From Nereocystis luetkeana (lineage: Eukaryota; Sar; Phaeophyceae; Laminariales; Laminariaceae): 64,000 nt of DNA. Below the pieces are notes generated by a model, which saw only the letters and a list, made by a program, of their open reading frames with translations, was not told where the DNA came from and made no database searches. Both the position numbers and the translations under genes were made by a program. This document shows, in pieces, positions 27,501 to 34,979 of this stretch. Position 1 is the stretch's first letter. Every line of letters starts with the position of its first letter. The DNA lies in the NCBI GenBank assembly GCA_031213475.1, contig JARUPZ010000020.1, positions 8,669,562-8,733,561 on the forward strand, written 5' to 3'.

Positions 27501-30500
27501 AGACATTTTGTTGGCTCAGCAGAGTATCAAACACTCCCCCCATGGCGGTGCATGCACGTCGAAAAAAATAGGGGGGATTAAACGCGTGGAAGACCGCCAA
27601 GAAAAGAAACATTGGTGCGTGTTCGCTCGGCCGAGCGATGGAAACGAGGGCCCACCCGAGCTGAGTTTTGCTTTTCGCTTCACCTGACCAAGAGCTCCTG
27701 CCCGACGACCTGGATGGAGGGTATCCACTCGCGTAAGTAGCCTTGTACGATGGGCACCGCCTGTCCAACAGAGTGGAACGCCAAACTTAGCAGCTCGGGC
27801 GTTTTTCGAAGGAACGCTTGACAAGACGAGAACACGGCCTATACACTCCTTCCCAAGGTAATTATTATTATTTCTCTTGCCATTCGACAATGTGCAGCAT
27901 GGTCTTCAACATTGATCAATCATTCATAACGTTCCCGAAAGAAGAAAACCTCGGAAACAAATGGAAACCCATGCACCAAGTCTACCTCCCTTCTATGCCA
28001 ACTTTCGGCATGTCTATTCGATTTGCTGTCTTTGCTCCATTATTGGTAATTGTTTTGCAAAAAAAATACTTAATAGTGTGGTGGGACGCCTGGACGAAAT
28101 TACGATTGTTGTTCCAACACTTACTTGTGTTTTACTTGGCTTCAGCGTACCCTCCCTGTCGGGATCCCGCGAATGGGTGCAGTAATCGGGTGTCGGGTAT
28201 ACTGCTGTTATTACGTCTGCAATTCGGCAATGTGCCGCATTCGATTCGACGTTGATGAGGCATAGGCCTCGCCAAGGGAAGAGCCTCGCACCCGGTAAAA
28301 AAATAGGTGTCCCCTGGTATATATAGCTTACATATTTATCAGAAAGTCGGTTATTTGGGTGATACATAGGCGAGGAGCCTCTGCAACTAACATTAGGTGC
28401 TACCTGGTATATTTATATATAGCTTACCATTTCATTAGAAAGTCAGCGATTGAGTGAGGCATGTAGAATTCCTCTGGCGAGAAGGTCCATCTCGATTAGG
28501 TGTTGCCTGCCTGATCGTAACCATAAGGGGCGTTTATATTGCGAGAGCAAGTCCAAACATAGGTACTTTACTTTTATGGCCAGACTGGTACGTGCATCGT
28601 CTCCCAAAGCAGAATGGAGTTATCAATTACCACTATGTTTTGTTTTATTTGTTTCTCATCCCATTTATTCTCTTCGCACATCTTCTTCTCTCTCTCCTTC
28701 CAACTCGTAACTCAGATCCGGGGTCACATAGCAGGCTCTTCTCCCCCCTTCCCGCTACGGTACGTGCCTTCAATTTTATCGCGAGAAGATTTCAGTCTTT
28801 TCTTCCCTCGTCGACTCGCATCGAATTGTGCCTACCCACGCTGCAAGGCGCTCTCAACAATTGAATCATTTTCTATTTTTGCAAATAAAGTCAAAGCCCG
28901 ACCCACCTGGGGCTCGAACCCAGGACCCAAACAAGTAGAATTCGAGGTTAACCACTTGAACCGCCGGGGCGACCGGCATCCTATACTTACTCGTAGCTCA
29001 AGTACTGACGGGTGAATATCGTGTGCCTCGGAAGCGGGTGTCTTTGAAAACATATTGTTCAATTACTCTCATACTTGCCTCAAGTCACTAACTAAGTAAA
29101 ACCCTAAGCCTGACCCCGAAAACACGCCAAACAATCAAACAAACGCCTATGCAATCGGACACGGTTAAGGGCCTGTGCAGGCGTATGCATTAAGACTTAG
29201 ATTGGGCAGGCAACTGGTTAACCTTTTTCCAGTAGCCCAACTGACTAAGATCTTAATATATATATATGGCGTCGACGGTAGAGTAGTTTACTTGTGGGAC
29301 AGGGAAGGGACACAGACTCCCCGAGGTATAAATTCAAACGATAGGGTGCAGGGTTATACGTACAGCAGTGGGACGCCCATTTTAAGACAACTCTGTCACA
29401 CGCCAATAGACGTGGTACTAGCTCAAACAATATGGTCTAATATTTTTCTACTGACCATGCTAATTCCAAGTTTTTTGTTGTTTGTTTCTCGTGACAAAAG
29501 CCGATTTATATGGTCTTACATCGGATAGTCTCGAAAAAAAAAGTGGGTACATACCCCCATCTTTTTGTTACTGCAAATCGTTTTCGTTACCAGAGACCTA
29601 GACCATGAGCTTGCTCATCGAGTTAAGCGCGCATGTTTTCTCAGCCCATTCAAAACTACAGTTCCGTTTTGGGCACAAACCACTCAAACTTCTGAGTCGT
29701 TTGTCCCCAAAATGGGGCTGCAGTACTAAACGGGTTAAGGCCAGTTTTTTTCATCAAAATTGTCCCTGTCTTTTACGAACCCCCGCCCCACGCCCTTCTC
29801 CTCACCTCGGGAGGCGCATCTATGACGGCACCGACCACGTTCGGTGCCCGAAGATCCCACCTCTCTCTCCCACCCCTCCCTACCCCCCCCCACCCCCCTC
29901 CCCCGCCCCCTCGCTCGCCGTCATTGCTCGCCGATCTTGGAAGTATCCTCCGGAGATCACCGAGCACGAGGACGTTCGGCAGGCTTGGGCTGGTGGTTCG
30001 TGGTGGATCGGGCTCATCTGCCTGCCCTAGGAGTCCTTCCTGTGATTGTTGCGGTGGGGGTGTATATATATGCGTTGCATTTTTTTCGTACGTATACTAC
30101 AATGCACCTGGTATAGTTTTGAATGAGCTGGTTTTAGTTGGTATTCCGGTGTGATTGTGGTTATGTATGTGTCGTCTCTCCCTCGGAGGATCAAGAAATT
30201 ACTGGGTGTCTCAACTCCATACTGTAGGAGAAAACTCGGTGTTGCGTCGTACCTGGTAGGCTCTATAACAAAAGCTAGAATGTCCAGTGAGTGCTGTACT
30301 ACCCAAAGCACCAAATGTACACCAGCAGCATAGCAAGTAAACTACACCGGTCGTAACTCCCACGCCTCACCGGTATTCGTTGCCGTACGTATTGCATGTA
30401 CCGGTATTGGGTGTGTGCATTCAGTGTGTTTAAGGGGGCTATTTCGTTGATATGCAGTCTGTGGCGGCGGGATGGACACGGCCGACGAAGCAGTATCCAG

Positions 30501-30972
30501 GTCCTAGCCTGCCGCTATGGGACGTTGTGCAGGATATATCTGTACTGTACAGATCCAACGTACAGTAGGAAGCGTGTGCTAGATATTGTGTATATCACAC
30601 AGATAATACGGCTTCCACCCGGCAACACGAGCTAGATCTTAGTACAGATCATATAGATCATACAGATCATATAGATCATACAAATCATATAGATTATACA
30701 GATAATATAGATTATACAGATCATACACAGCTGTCCTGAAATATCCACTGTAGAGAGTAAAATGGGCATCTGGTCTGTGTCGCATGTATGGATTGATTTT
30801 GTGTCGTCAGCGTGTATTATACCTGAGGGTACATGACCCGTGCGGTCTCCTTTTCCAGCGAGTCTGACGAAGCGTGCGAGGTATTCATAGCAAGAAGGCG
30901 CAGCTGGATGCTCTTAACGTTAGCAAACGTTTGCTTGCCGCAGGTCGTGGCCACAAAGCAAATGGCGTAAAC
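6478..30972 (-). CDS. EF-hand/WD40-repeat protein (WDR49/WDR64/WDY-like), partial
   Basis: At least 15 minus-strand exons, most with good splice sites, give an N-terminal helical region, an EF-hand-like pair (LLSDLFDQISG, then VAWEQFTTFW), and a run of WD repeats. Diagnostic strings include TDYAISVWHY, FDKTVKLWDADNF, KGEFYIWNVGNG, GHQLRFWNLQT, LYLGTSDGGIAVMHI, VVSVGSDRRVAVY and ASGGEIRLWHK. The order EF-hand then many WD repeats, including the turn VSVLAYNG before a WD repeat, fits the WDR49/WDR64/WDY group, often linked to cilia or sperm. Phases join directly for 27684-23510-22826-21573-21510-20089, and for 10248-8928-8729-7942-7793-6573. Linking exons are missing near 19 kb and 15-16 kb. 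The 3' end was not found below 6478. Confidence 0.8.
7430..7640. repeat. Family C repeat
   Basis: Contains CAGGAAACAAG, CACGGCTCCCACTCGGCA and GGATCGAGATCATGGGGTGG in the family order. Confidence 0.65.
7793..7942 (-). CDS. WD gene exon: WD repeat
   Basis: TTCGAG acceptor, 50 codons, phase 0 at both ends. It encodes VKDVHSSAVVVIVVCP and VVSVGSDRRVAVYREK. Donor GAG/GTAAGG. Confidence 0.86.
8729..8928 (-). CDS. WD gene exon: two WD blades
   Basis: CCTTAG acceptor. It encodes LIASTGHQLRFWNLQTSDP and RRLYLGTSDGGIAVMHIVTG. Donor CAG/GTGAGG, phase 0. Confidence 0.87.
9095..9235. repeat. Tandem duplication, about 70 bp
   Basis: TCATAGATGCCCTTCCCGCG and TCATAGATGCGTATCCCGCG head two copies that end GCGCAGGTTTCAA. 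Confidence 0.65.
10248..10371 (-). CDS. WD gene exon: lead-in to a WD repeat
   Basis: It encodes GVGGTAVLRTRQLVKDARP and VSVLAYN and ends in phase 1 (AACG/GTGGGA). It joins exactly to the 8928 exon to give LAYNGKLMDLIAST, a family-specific junction. The 5' limit is approximate, as several CAG acceptors are possible. Confidence 0.7.
10424..10625. repeat. Tandem duplication, about 100 bp
   Basis: Two units share ACACACGTACGTATGCATGC, TGTTCGCTGAC and GACAATCGGGTCG. The upper unit begins about 50 bp above the 10371 exon end. Confidence 0.7.
11211..11418. mobile_element. MITE-B copy 4
   Basis: Ends CACAGGTGGCCAGGG ... CCCGGTCACCTGTG, almost perfect. In a WD-gene intron. Confidence 0.76.
12300..12510. 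repeat. Family D repeat
   Basis: Shares the family signature: GACTCGCCGAGCACCTCACG, GCAAGCAATGTCTG, AAAACTCGGCATGC, CATACGACTACGGCCATGCA, then GAGATCGAGTAC and a C run. Confidence 0.72.
13440..13558 (-). CDS. WD gene exon or continuation of the previous one
   Basis: A TTGCAG acceptor at 13559 opens AIDADSKAEIYVF. The 72 nt between 13558 and 13631 have splice sites at both ends but also stay open in frame, so they may be an intron or coding. The donor is uncertain, so the lower limit is approximate. Confidence 0.5.
13631..13780 (-). CDS. WD gene exon: WD repeat
   Basis: It encodes LVGHSHQIVGAAMVYF and AITGDAKGEFYIWNVGNGQ. The donor CAG/GTGCGT is in phase 0. The acceptor (ACGAAG) is chosen by phase. 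Confidence 0.8.
14240..14460. repeat. Family C repeat
   Basis: A well-kept copy: GAGGTGTTGTGCACGAGC, ATTCAACCCAGGAAACATTC, ATACGGCTCCCACCGGCAAC, then GATCATACAGATCA and GATCTAGATCATGAAGCAGG. Confidence 0.72.
14706..14890 (-). CDS. WD gene exon: WD repeat
   Basis: CCTCCAG acceptor. It encodes HGHRERVTEVTYIP and LATCAFDKTVKLWDADNF, a textbook WD blade, with donor GAG/GTGGGT in phase 0. It starts with two bases of a split codon, so an exon is missing between it and 16629. Confidence 0.88.
15320..15445. repeat. Family D repeat, partial
   Basis: Keeps CTGGTCGGATGAAAACCCGAC, CATATGACTACGGCCATACA and TGATATCGAGTACC followed by C runs. Confidence 0.65.
15805..16575. repeat. Tandem array, three degenerate units of 265-365 bp
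   Basis: Each unit starts TTCCT-GAGTAT-AATAGGTTAA, then GAGCCCCGT-AG, and later holds ACCG-ACTGTAGAGGCATG. In a WD-gene intron. Confidence 0.7.
16629..16775 (-). CDS. WD gene exon: WD repeat
   Basis: TACCAG acceptor, 49 codons, phase 0 at both ends. It encodes GIIVISSTDYAISVWHYN and ILVSWVDHEDGFL before GTATCA. Its first part is copied upstream in the intron (see the tandem array at 16730-17090). Confidence 0.85.
16730..17090 (-). repeat. Tandem array copying a 3' splice site and exon start
   Basis: Three units of about 150 bp. Unit 1 holds the real start of the 16775 exon. Unit 2 (about 16885-17025) is decayed and has a stop. Unit 3 (about 17030-17090) keeps the CCAG acceptor and reads GIIVISSTDFTISVWQ, in frame. 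Confidence 0.78.
17330..17440 (+). repeat. Family H, pair with 52995-53095
   Basis: CTCTGCGACGAGGTGCCGCG, GATTGCCATCGAATCAACGC and GTAGCAGCCCTGGGTAATAG match the reverse complement of the 53 kb piece. Confidence 0.6.
17621..17728 (+). mobile_element. MITE-A copy 2
   Basis: Same family, same centre (GGACCAAATATTGTTAGT), TA flanks. It lies in a WD-gene intron. Ends carry a few substitutions. Confidence 0.88.
18110..18515. repeat. Family C repeat, tandem pieces
   Basis: Several partial units, each with TCTGCCCC-GGATCTAGATCATGAAA-like ends followed by GAGATCGTA. Confidence 0.62.
18528..18660 (-). CDS. WD gene exon
   Basis: It encodes TTGRHHMTLCPSTLQAVA and ends FLTVLDVECIDTK at a GAAG/GTGGGA donor in phase 0, reading straight into the next exon. 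Two acceptors are possible: CAG before 18660 or CAG before 18650. Confidence 0.65.
18840..18925 (-). CDS. Possible small WD exon
   Basis: An open frame contains FLWNLSVELPEAYLKP, which resembles the end of a WD repeat, in the place where an exon is missing. No good donor follows and the phase does not fit a simple join, so this is a weak call. Limits are approximate. Confidence 0.25.
19830..19948. repeat. Family I, pair with 34365-34482
   Basis: CTCCGCACGCTTCCGCACTG and CACTATATAGCGGGCAAGCG match the 34.4 kb copy in order over about 110 bp. Confidence 0.6.
19960..20089 (-). CDS. WD gene exon after the EF-hands
   Basis: GGGGCAG acceptor, phase 0, matching the previous exon. It encodes RCWADETLRWELDSHFEL and LISLPLMHLVVGLEE, a likely first WD blade, and ends in phase 1 at GTAACT. 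Confidence 0.68.
20235..20433. mobile_element. MITE-B copy 5
   Basis: Ends CGCGGGTGACCGGGG ... CCCCGGCCACCTGCG. The inner arms (GGAGACATTGAACAATGTAG and its mirror) are well kept. Confidence 0.76.
21510..21573 (-). CDS. WD gene exon: second EF-hand half
   Basis: The acceptor GGAAAG is chosen because it completes the split Ser codon. The exon encodes VAWEQFTTFWVEAAMI and ends in phase 0 at GTGCGC. The acceptor lacks a good pyrimidine tract, so the 5' end is less sure. Confidence 0.65.
22290..23200. repeat. Family D cluster, three copies
   Basis: Three same-direction copies run at about 22290-22380, 22500-22770 and 22945-23200. The second and third are near-identical from GTACTCGATAGGAGAG to the ATGACAGCTTC end. 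The 22826-22926 EF-hand exon sits between copies two and three. Confidence 0.75.
22826..22926 (-). CDS. WD gene exon: first EF-hand half
   Basis: GTCCAG acceptor. It encodes VLLRAHANL and LTSLLSDLFDQISGIK, then a phase-2 donor GTAATG. It is closely flanked by copies of repeat family D. Confidence 0.82.
23390..23510 (-). CDS. WD gene exon: start of EF-hand region
   Basis: The acceptor follows a T-rich tract (CCGCCACAG). It encodes RVYDIVSLLPPDDLDALRR and KDLFLDNMLR, a typical EF-hand lead-in, and ends in phase 0 at GTGAGG. Confidence 0.8.
23650..23870 (+). mobile_element. SINE-like body without head
   Basis: Matches the reverse of 28625-28830 (ATCGCGGGAAGACCTCAGTC on the other strand; CCAGATCTGAGTTACGAGT). 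It ends in an A-rich tail near 23845-23865, as expected for a 5'-truncated retrotransposed copy. Confidence 0.5.
24580..24970. repeat. Family C repeat
   Basis: Begins GTCATGAGATGCCGTGCAGG and ends TCTAGATGATCGAGTGGGAG, with extra internal units repeating AGACTGTAC-GGCC. Confidence 0.65.
24970..26385. other. Intron-like DNA without clear genes
   Basis: No exon with good splice sites is seen. An open plus-strand frame near 25842-26100 is weakly protein-like but matches nothing I know. Short CCTAACC-like pieces near 25620 are not telomere arrays. Confidence 0.4.
26385..26640. repeat. Tandem array, about 67-83 bp unit, three copies and a part
   Basis: Units share ATC-ACCATTTGGTC, CGAG-GCG-CT-GGAAATTTCT and GAGGAGTTAGTGGTGTG. 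Confidence 0.72.
26690..26815. repeat. Family D repeat, 5'-truncated
   Basis: CTCGATAGGAGAGATGTACT to ATGCCGGGACGGAGCATGCC, then a poly-G run leading directly into a family E copy. Confidence 0.68.
26825..27060. repeat. Family E repeat
   Basis: Matches the 51.2 kb copy over about 200 bp: TTTCGAGACGGAGAACCGTT, AGACACCTCCAACAGTTGGG, GCCACCATCTATCTCCTAGG. Confidence 0.7.
27684..27816 (-). CDS. WD gene exon: helical segment before the EF-hands
   Basis: A TCTTGTCAAG acceptor opens 43 codons (FLRKTPELLSLAFHSVGQAV... ending GQELLV). The exon ends in phase 2 (AG/GTGAAG) and joins exactly to the 23510 exon, making Arg. A second in-frame acceptor (CCCGAG) would start it 24 nt later, in phase 0. Confidence 0.7.
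28620..28985 (-). mobile_element. SINE-like element with tRNA-derived head
   Basis: Read on the minus strand, it starts with an A box-like GGTTCAAGTGGTTAAC and a B box GGGTTCGAGCCCC, spaced as in tRNA. A poor acceptor stem argues against a working tRNA. The body (about 28625-28830) is shared, in reverse, with 23650-23870. That a single element spans both parts is inference. Confidence 0.5.
29655..29724. repeat. Family F palindrome, diverged
   Basis: The same palindrome with substitutions in both arms. Confidence 0.68.
29806..30017 (-). CDS. Probable N-terminal exon with Gly-rich insert
   Basis: An open frame reads LPNVLVLGDLRRILPRSAS, then a Gly-rich low-complexity stretch, then DLRAPNVVGAVIDAPPE to a GAG/GTGAGG donor. 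The acceptor (GGCAG) is proposed. The phase does not join directly to the neighbouring exons, so an exon may be missing or the start may differ. Confidence 0.45.
30480..30740. repeat. Family C repeat with ATACAGATCAT tandem tail
   Basis: TGGGACGTTGTGCAGGATAT and ACGGCTTCCACCCGGCAACA are followed by about eight units of ATAGATCATACAG. Confidence 0.7.
30823..30972 (-). CDS. N-terminal exon (50 codons) of the minus-strand gene
   Basis: A strong TTTTTTTTCCAG acceptor and a CAG/GTATAA donor bound exactly 50 open codons (VYAICFVATTCGKQTF... ending TARVMYPQ). The other frames are closed. I do not recognise the segment. It is placed in the WD gene by strand and position only. Confidence 0.6.
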
Positions 30973-31449
30973 CTGGAAAAAAAACGAACACGGCACATGA
31001 GATACGTTGGTTAGAGCAAGGCTGCGCCGTTTTTTTAAATAAATACTCGATGAATTTCCATTTCTTTTCGACACCCGAGCCCTGAGATAGCGAGCGTGGC
31101 AAGACCGCGTTTCATCTCCGTTGAATGTCTCTTCCATACACGCAGCCTGCCGTGGGAGAATCGCTATTGTGTTTTTTACCGGCCGGTTGTCTTGGTTCGG
31201 TTTTGGTTGTGTTTGATGTTGTTTTCGTACGAGGAACATGTTCAAATAAATATATAACAAGACGAGACGAGACAGACGGGACAAGAAAGAAGGACACAAC
31301 ACAGAGCAAAGCAGCACAAGCAGCAACATCTTCATCTCCGTCGAAATCCCATTCGATTCACGCAACCCCTGAAGGGCGAAGGGCTTGAGCCCTGATGGAG
31401 TGTGCTTGACCGAAACTTTGTAAAAGTAAGTGATTGAGTCTCGCACGAA

Positions 31450-32330
31450 AAACCTTCGCCAGGCGTCATGCTTCGGGTGTCATATTGAGCTCCTTGCGTG
31501 AGAGGAGACCTCAGAAAATATGGCGCCACCCCTGAAGGGGCATTGCTATGACGCGCTTTTGGCGACCCCAGGAAGCCTATATATATAGAGAGCGTGATGT
31601 AAAGGCACAACCTGGCGGGATTGCAGGGTTGACAGCGCTGGTTGTCAGCCCCTCGTTGAGTCACGTTGTTCCTAAACTGCGTCATGCCCCGGGTCGAATC
31701 TCGACTGAAGTATCATAATATGGGGAGCCCCAAGCAGACATGGGCATCCCCTATTGCCGACATCCATAGCGCCTTCGGAATAATATAACGCCTTGGTAGT
31801 TAGTTCCCTACTATCTAGCGATACATACACCACCGTACCAATAGTCCAACCCTGAATAGTCATAGATGCAGATCACCCGACGACAGTAAGCCAAGGCTGC
31901 GATCTCGCGACAAGGTTTGATTCGGCATCAATACAACGTTTGGTTTTGCTTCAATGTAGTAGCCTACAATGATCGAACATTTACTTACTCTCTTGTGAAC
32001 AAGGCAGAGGTCGAACTCCATGTCCTCCGATATCTTCCCGGCTTCAGGCCCCACCGAATCGTGCTGGTGTACGACCCCTCTGTCTGCAGAAATGGGGCAA
32101 CCAAACCCGATCGTTTCGAAGTAGCCTCCCTGCGGTACAGGCGCATCGATGGAGTAAGCGCATCGGGCATACGTGGTATGTTAGCTGAGGACAGTGATTT
32201 CGAACCCCAGATTATTATTTTAGTCAGAGATGCACCATAACCACTGAGCTACTGTAGCAGCCAGCGCTGACTGAAGGGATCGCAACCGTTTGGTAAATCT
32301 GAGGTACAGGAGTGACGCGTGGAGCTAGTC
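31450..32330. other. Intron-like DNA without clear genes
   Basis: Contains ACCCCTGAAGGGGCATT-type short palindromes near 31530 and the tRNA-like piece. No convincing exon. Confidence 0.4.
32185..32255 (-). other. tRNA-like sequence (pseudo-tRNA or SINE head)
   Basis: On the minus strand TAGCTCAGTGGTTATGG (A box region) is followed 30 bases later by GGGGTTCGAAATC (B box). The T stem does not pair properly and the acceptor ends do not match, so a functional tRNA is unlikely. Confidence 0.45.
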
Positions 32331-32605
32331 AAGCGAGAAGCTTCAGAAACGTTCACACCTCGGACAGATGATCTACAGATCATGCAGATCATGTACAGAT
32401 CACCTACCGTTGTGAGAGGTTGTGCAGGATGTGCATAGTACATATCCAACCCAGGAAACGTGCGCAAGAGCATGCATATTACACGGCTCCCACCCGACAA
32501 CGTGAGCTAAATCATACATATCATACAAGATCGGGAATAGATTATCTATCTGCCTTGAAGTATCTAGATCATTCAGTGGGCGTCGATCATCTTAGGCGCT
32601 ACCTC
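32330..32605. repeat. Family C repeat
   Basis: A well-kept copy with TATCCAACCCAGGAAACGTG and CACGGCTCCCACCCGACAAC. Confidence 0.72.
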
Positions 32606-32706
32606 TAAAACAGCACACGTACTTTAAGGGTCTTGAAGCTGAAGTCAGCGTACGTTGAACGGCACCCACACTCAGATAAAGAATCTAGCCACGTGTGGTG
32701 GTCAGG

Positions 32707-32812
32707 GGATACCCGGGGGGCATCCGCGGTTTTCCAATGCGGACATGGATCTTGCGGCGGGTATCGCGAGATCTATATCCGCATAGGAAACCCGGGGATA
32801 TGCCCCAAATGT
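32707..32812. repeat. Inverted repeat of about 105 bp
   Basis: Arms with GCGGACATGGATCTTGCG and CGCGAGATCTATATCCGC, plus GGTTTTCC / GGAAACC and CCCGGGG at the ends, fold back on each other around a short centre. Confidence 0.6.
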
Positions 32813-33354
32813 TTCCTGACTACCACATGCCTCCATGATGTAACCGTAGTCCCCGCGTAATCTCCGAACGCTGTCTGTGCCTGCTTGTGTAGTTCGGAAG
32901 GTGTACCGCATGGTTTCGACACAGCCTGCAGTTATCTCAGGCTCCGCTCTATACTCGAGGATTTCCGTAAATAAATACGCTTGACCCATTTAGCACCGTA
33001 GTCCCGTAATAACCTTGCTGGGTAGTTCAGTCCGTGACTTTGAGAAGCCCCATCAGTCGGGAAAAAAATGCTAAAGAAGTGCCGTCTCTATCGTAGTAGC
33101 CGTCCTTTGTCATATATATGCAAGGATGTGCAATGGCATGCGATGACAAGCAATGATGTGCGCTGGGTATGTATATGGTATACATATGGTATGTGTAGCT
33201 TGATAGCTTGCCTTCGCGTTGAACGTAAGCGCGGAAATGTCAACGTCCAAGTCGCCGCTGTCGTCGCCGACGAAGCACGAAAACTCCTGCAGAAGAGGAG
33301 AAGGAGGAGGAGGAGGAGGGCGTATAGGGGGCATTTGTCGGTTTTTCTAGTTCA

Positions 33355-33515
33355 TTGATTGATTGGTTGACTGGTTGATTGGCTGATTAGTCGATTGAAT
33401 GATTAAGTGATTGATCGGTTGAACGATTGATGGATAGATTCGTTGATTGATTGGTTGTTTGCCGGGTTGAATTGATTATTTGTTGATTCATTCAATGGTA
33501 GATTGATTGATTGTT
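33355..33515. repeat. GATT-rich degenerate satellite
   Basis: Imperfect GATTGATTGGTT units over about 160 bp. Confidence 0.7.
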
Positions 33516-33954
33516 GGAAATTGGCAAACTAAACTAATGCAGCGCTTTTTTCCACCACTGTAATTCCAAGCATTGCGTCCCCAAGCAACGTTGGCCCAGA
33601 TCCAAGGCTTGAACATGGACACCTAAACAACGATTTGTTTGGTAGTATTAACGTCCGAGCCGTCGCTGCTGACGAAGCACGATAATTCCTGCAGCACAGG
33701 AAAGCGTAGGGACATCGATTGATCGTTTGGTCGGTTGTTGGGAATTGGAGCCACGTCGCGGTAGGGAGGGGGGTATATACTTGACTGGCGGGGCTCCTCC
33801 GAAAAGGAACTGCCCAGTATATTTGTTCCTCGCATCACACGCCTAGCCGATGGACGGGTTCACCGGGTTGCGCGTACGCCTTGACACCCTCTACTTGGGA
33901 ACTTCGCGTCGGGCATGTCACGATCTGCTGCTGCTTTTTGATTATGTGATCGAT

Positions 33955-34145
33955 CCTAACCTGCCGTTGTGAGATGTTCAGCATGGTCTGTAAAGCGCAG
34001 ACCCAACGCACGGAAAAAACGCTTTGTCCTAGAGATCATGCAAGTTGTACGGCTCTCATCCGGCGACTTGAGCTAGATCATACAGATCAGGAATACAGCT
34101 GCCCTGCAAGAGCTAGATCATCAGGTGGGAATAGGTGGTATGTTC
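33955..34145. repeat. Family C repeat
   Basis: CCGTTGTGAGATGTTCAGCA to TAGATCATCAGGTGGGAATA. MITE-A copy 3 lies about 100 bp downstream. Confidence 0.7.
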
Positions 34146-34239
34146 TATGTGGTTTGGATGTTCACGCCACCATTGTTAGGTGGGGGGGCCCTATAGTGTC
34201 GGTATTATATGCACCAGCCAACAACACCGGCGCTATACC

Positions 34240-34348
34240 TATTACGGGGGACCATAGTTAATAGGACCAAATGTTGGTAGTAAAAATGGTTAAATATATA
34301 GATGTTTATGTATACCATAGGTCCTATTAACTATGGTCCCCCGTAATA
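34240..34348 (+). mobile_element. MITE-A copy 3
   Basis: Same family with TA flanks. The two arms match over about 30 bp, so a long hairpin can form. Confidence 0.88.
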
Positions 34349-34364
34349 GCAGCAACAGGCACTG

Positions 34365-34482
34365 TCTACTCCGCACGCTACCACACAAACAGGCGAATCC
34401 CATCTGTGTGACAAGCGATTCCACAGGCACCATCCATATAGAGCGGGCAACCGGCACGATAGAGAGACCACTGCTGTACACG
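34365..34482. repeat. Family I, partner copy
   Basis: CTCCGCACGCTACCACACAA and CATATAGAGCGGGCAACCGG match 19830-19948. It abuts the right end of MITE-A copy 3. Confidence 0.6.
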
Positions 34483-34654
34483 GCCTGCCACTATCACCCG
34501 CACCGGCTGAAAAGGAGGGCGCGCTGTCGGTGCAAGATGCGATGTACATTTTCCGAACTTTGTTCGTTCGCGCGTCAGCTTTTAGTTCTACGAAACCTGC
34601 GTACGAGTACATAAGCTGTAACAGGGTCCCCAAGTTTTATCACTACTTTTGTTT

Positions 34655-34930
34655 CAGATATCTCCGCAGACGGGACAGATCACGACCTACCAGCACAGAT
34701 CATCTACAGAACATCATTATCTAGATCCTATTCCGTCGCCGTCTTCAGATACTGCGCGGGAGTCGTACCACACAGATTCATCCCGCCCGGCATGAAGTGC
34801 ACAATGTAACAGATGTGTCATTGGTATAGATTGTGCCACTGGCAGACGCGATCTACTGTAAAGCGTGCAGATCGTATGAATCAGGGATCTAACTTCCTCC
34901 CGAAATATCTAATTTTTCGAATGGGGATTT
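34655..34930. repeat. Family C repeat, diverged
   Basis: Keeps ACAGATCATCTACAGA, TATCTAGATCC and the closing AATATCTAA-TCGAATGGGGAT segment. Confidence 0.5.
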
Positions 34931-34979
34931 GATCTGTCATGTTCCGTTTGTAGCACTGCCTGTTCGCCAATCATATGTT

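Noticed and set aside
28905..28985. Functional tRNA gene
   Set aside because: A and B boxes are fine but the acceptor stem does not pair and the piece adjoins a dispersed repeat; treated as a SINE head.
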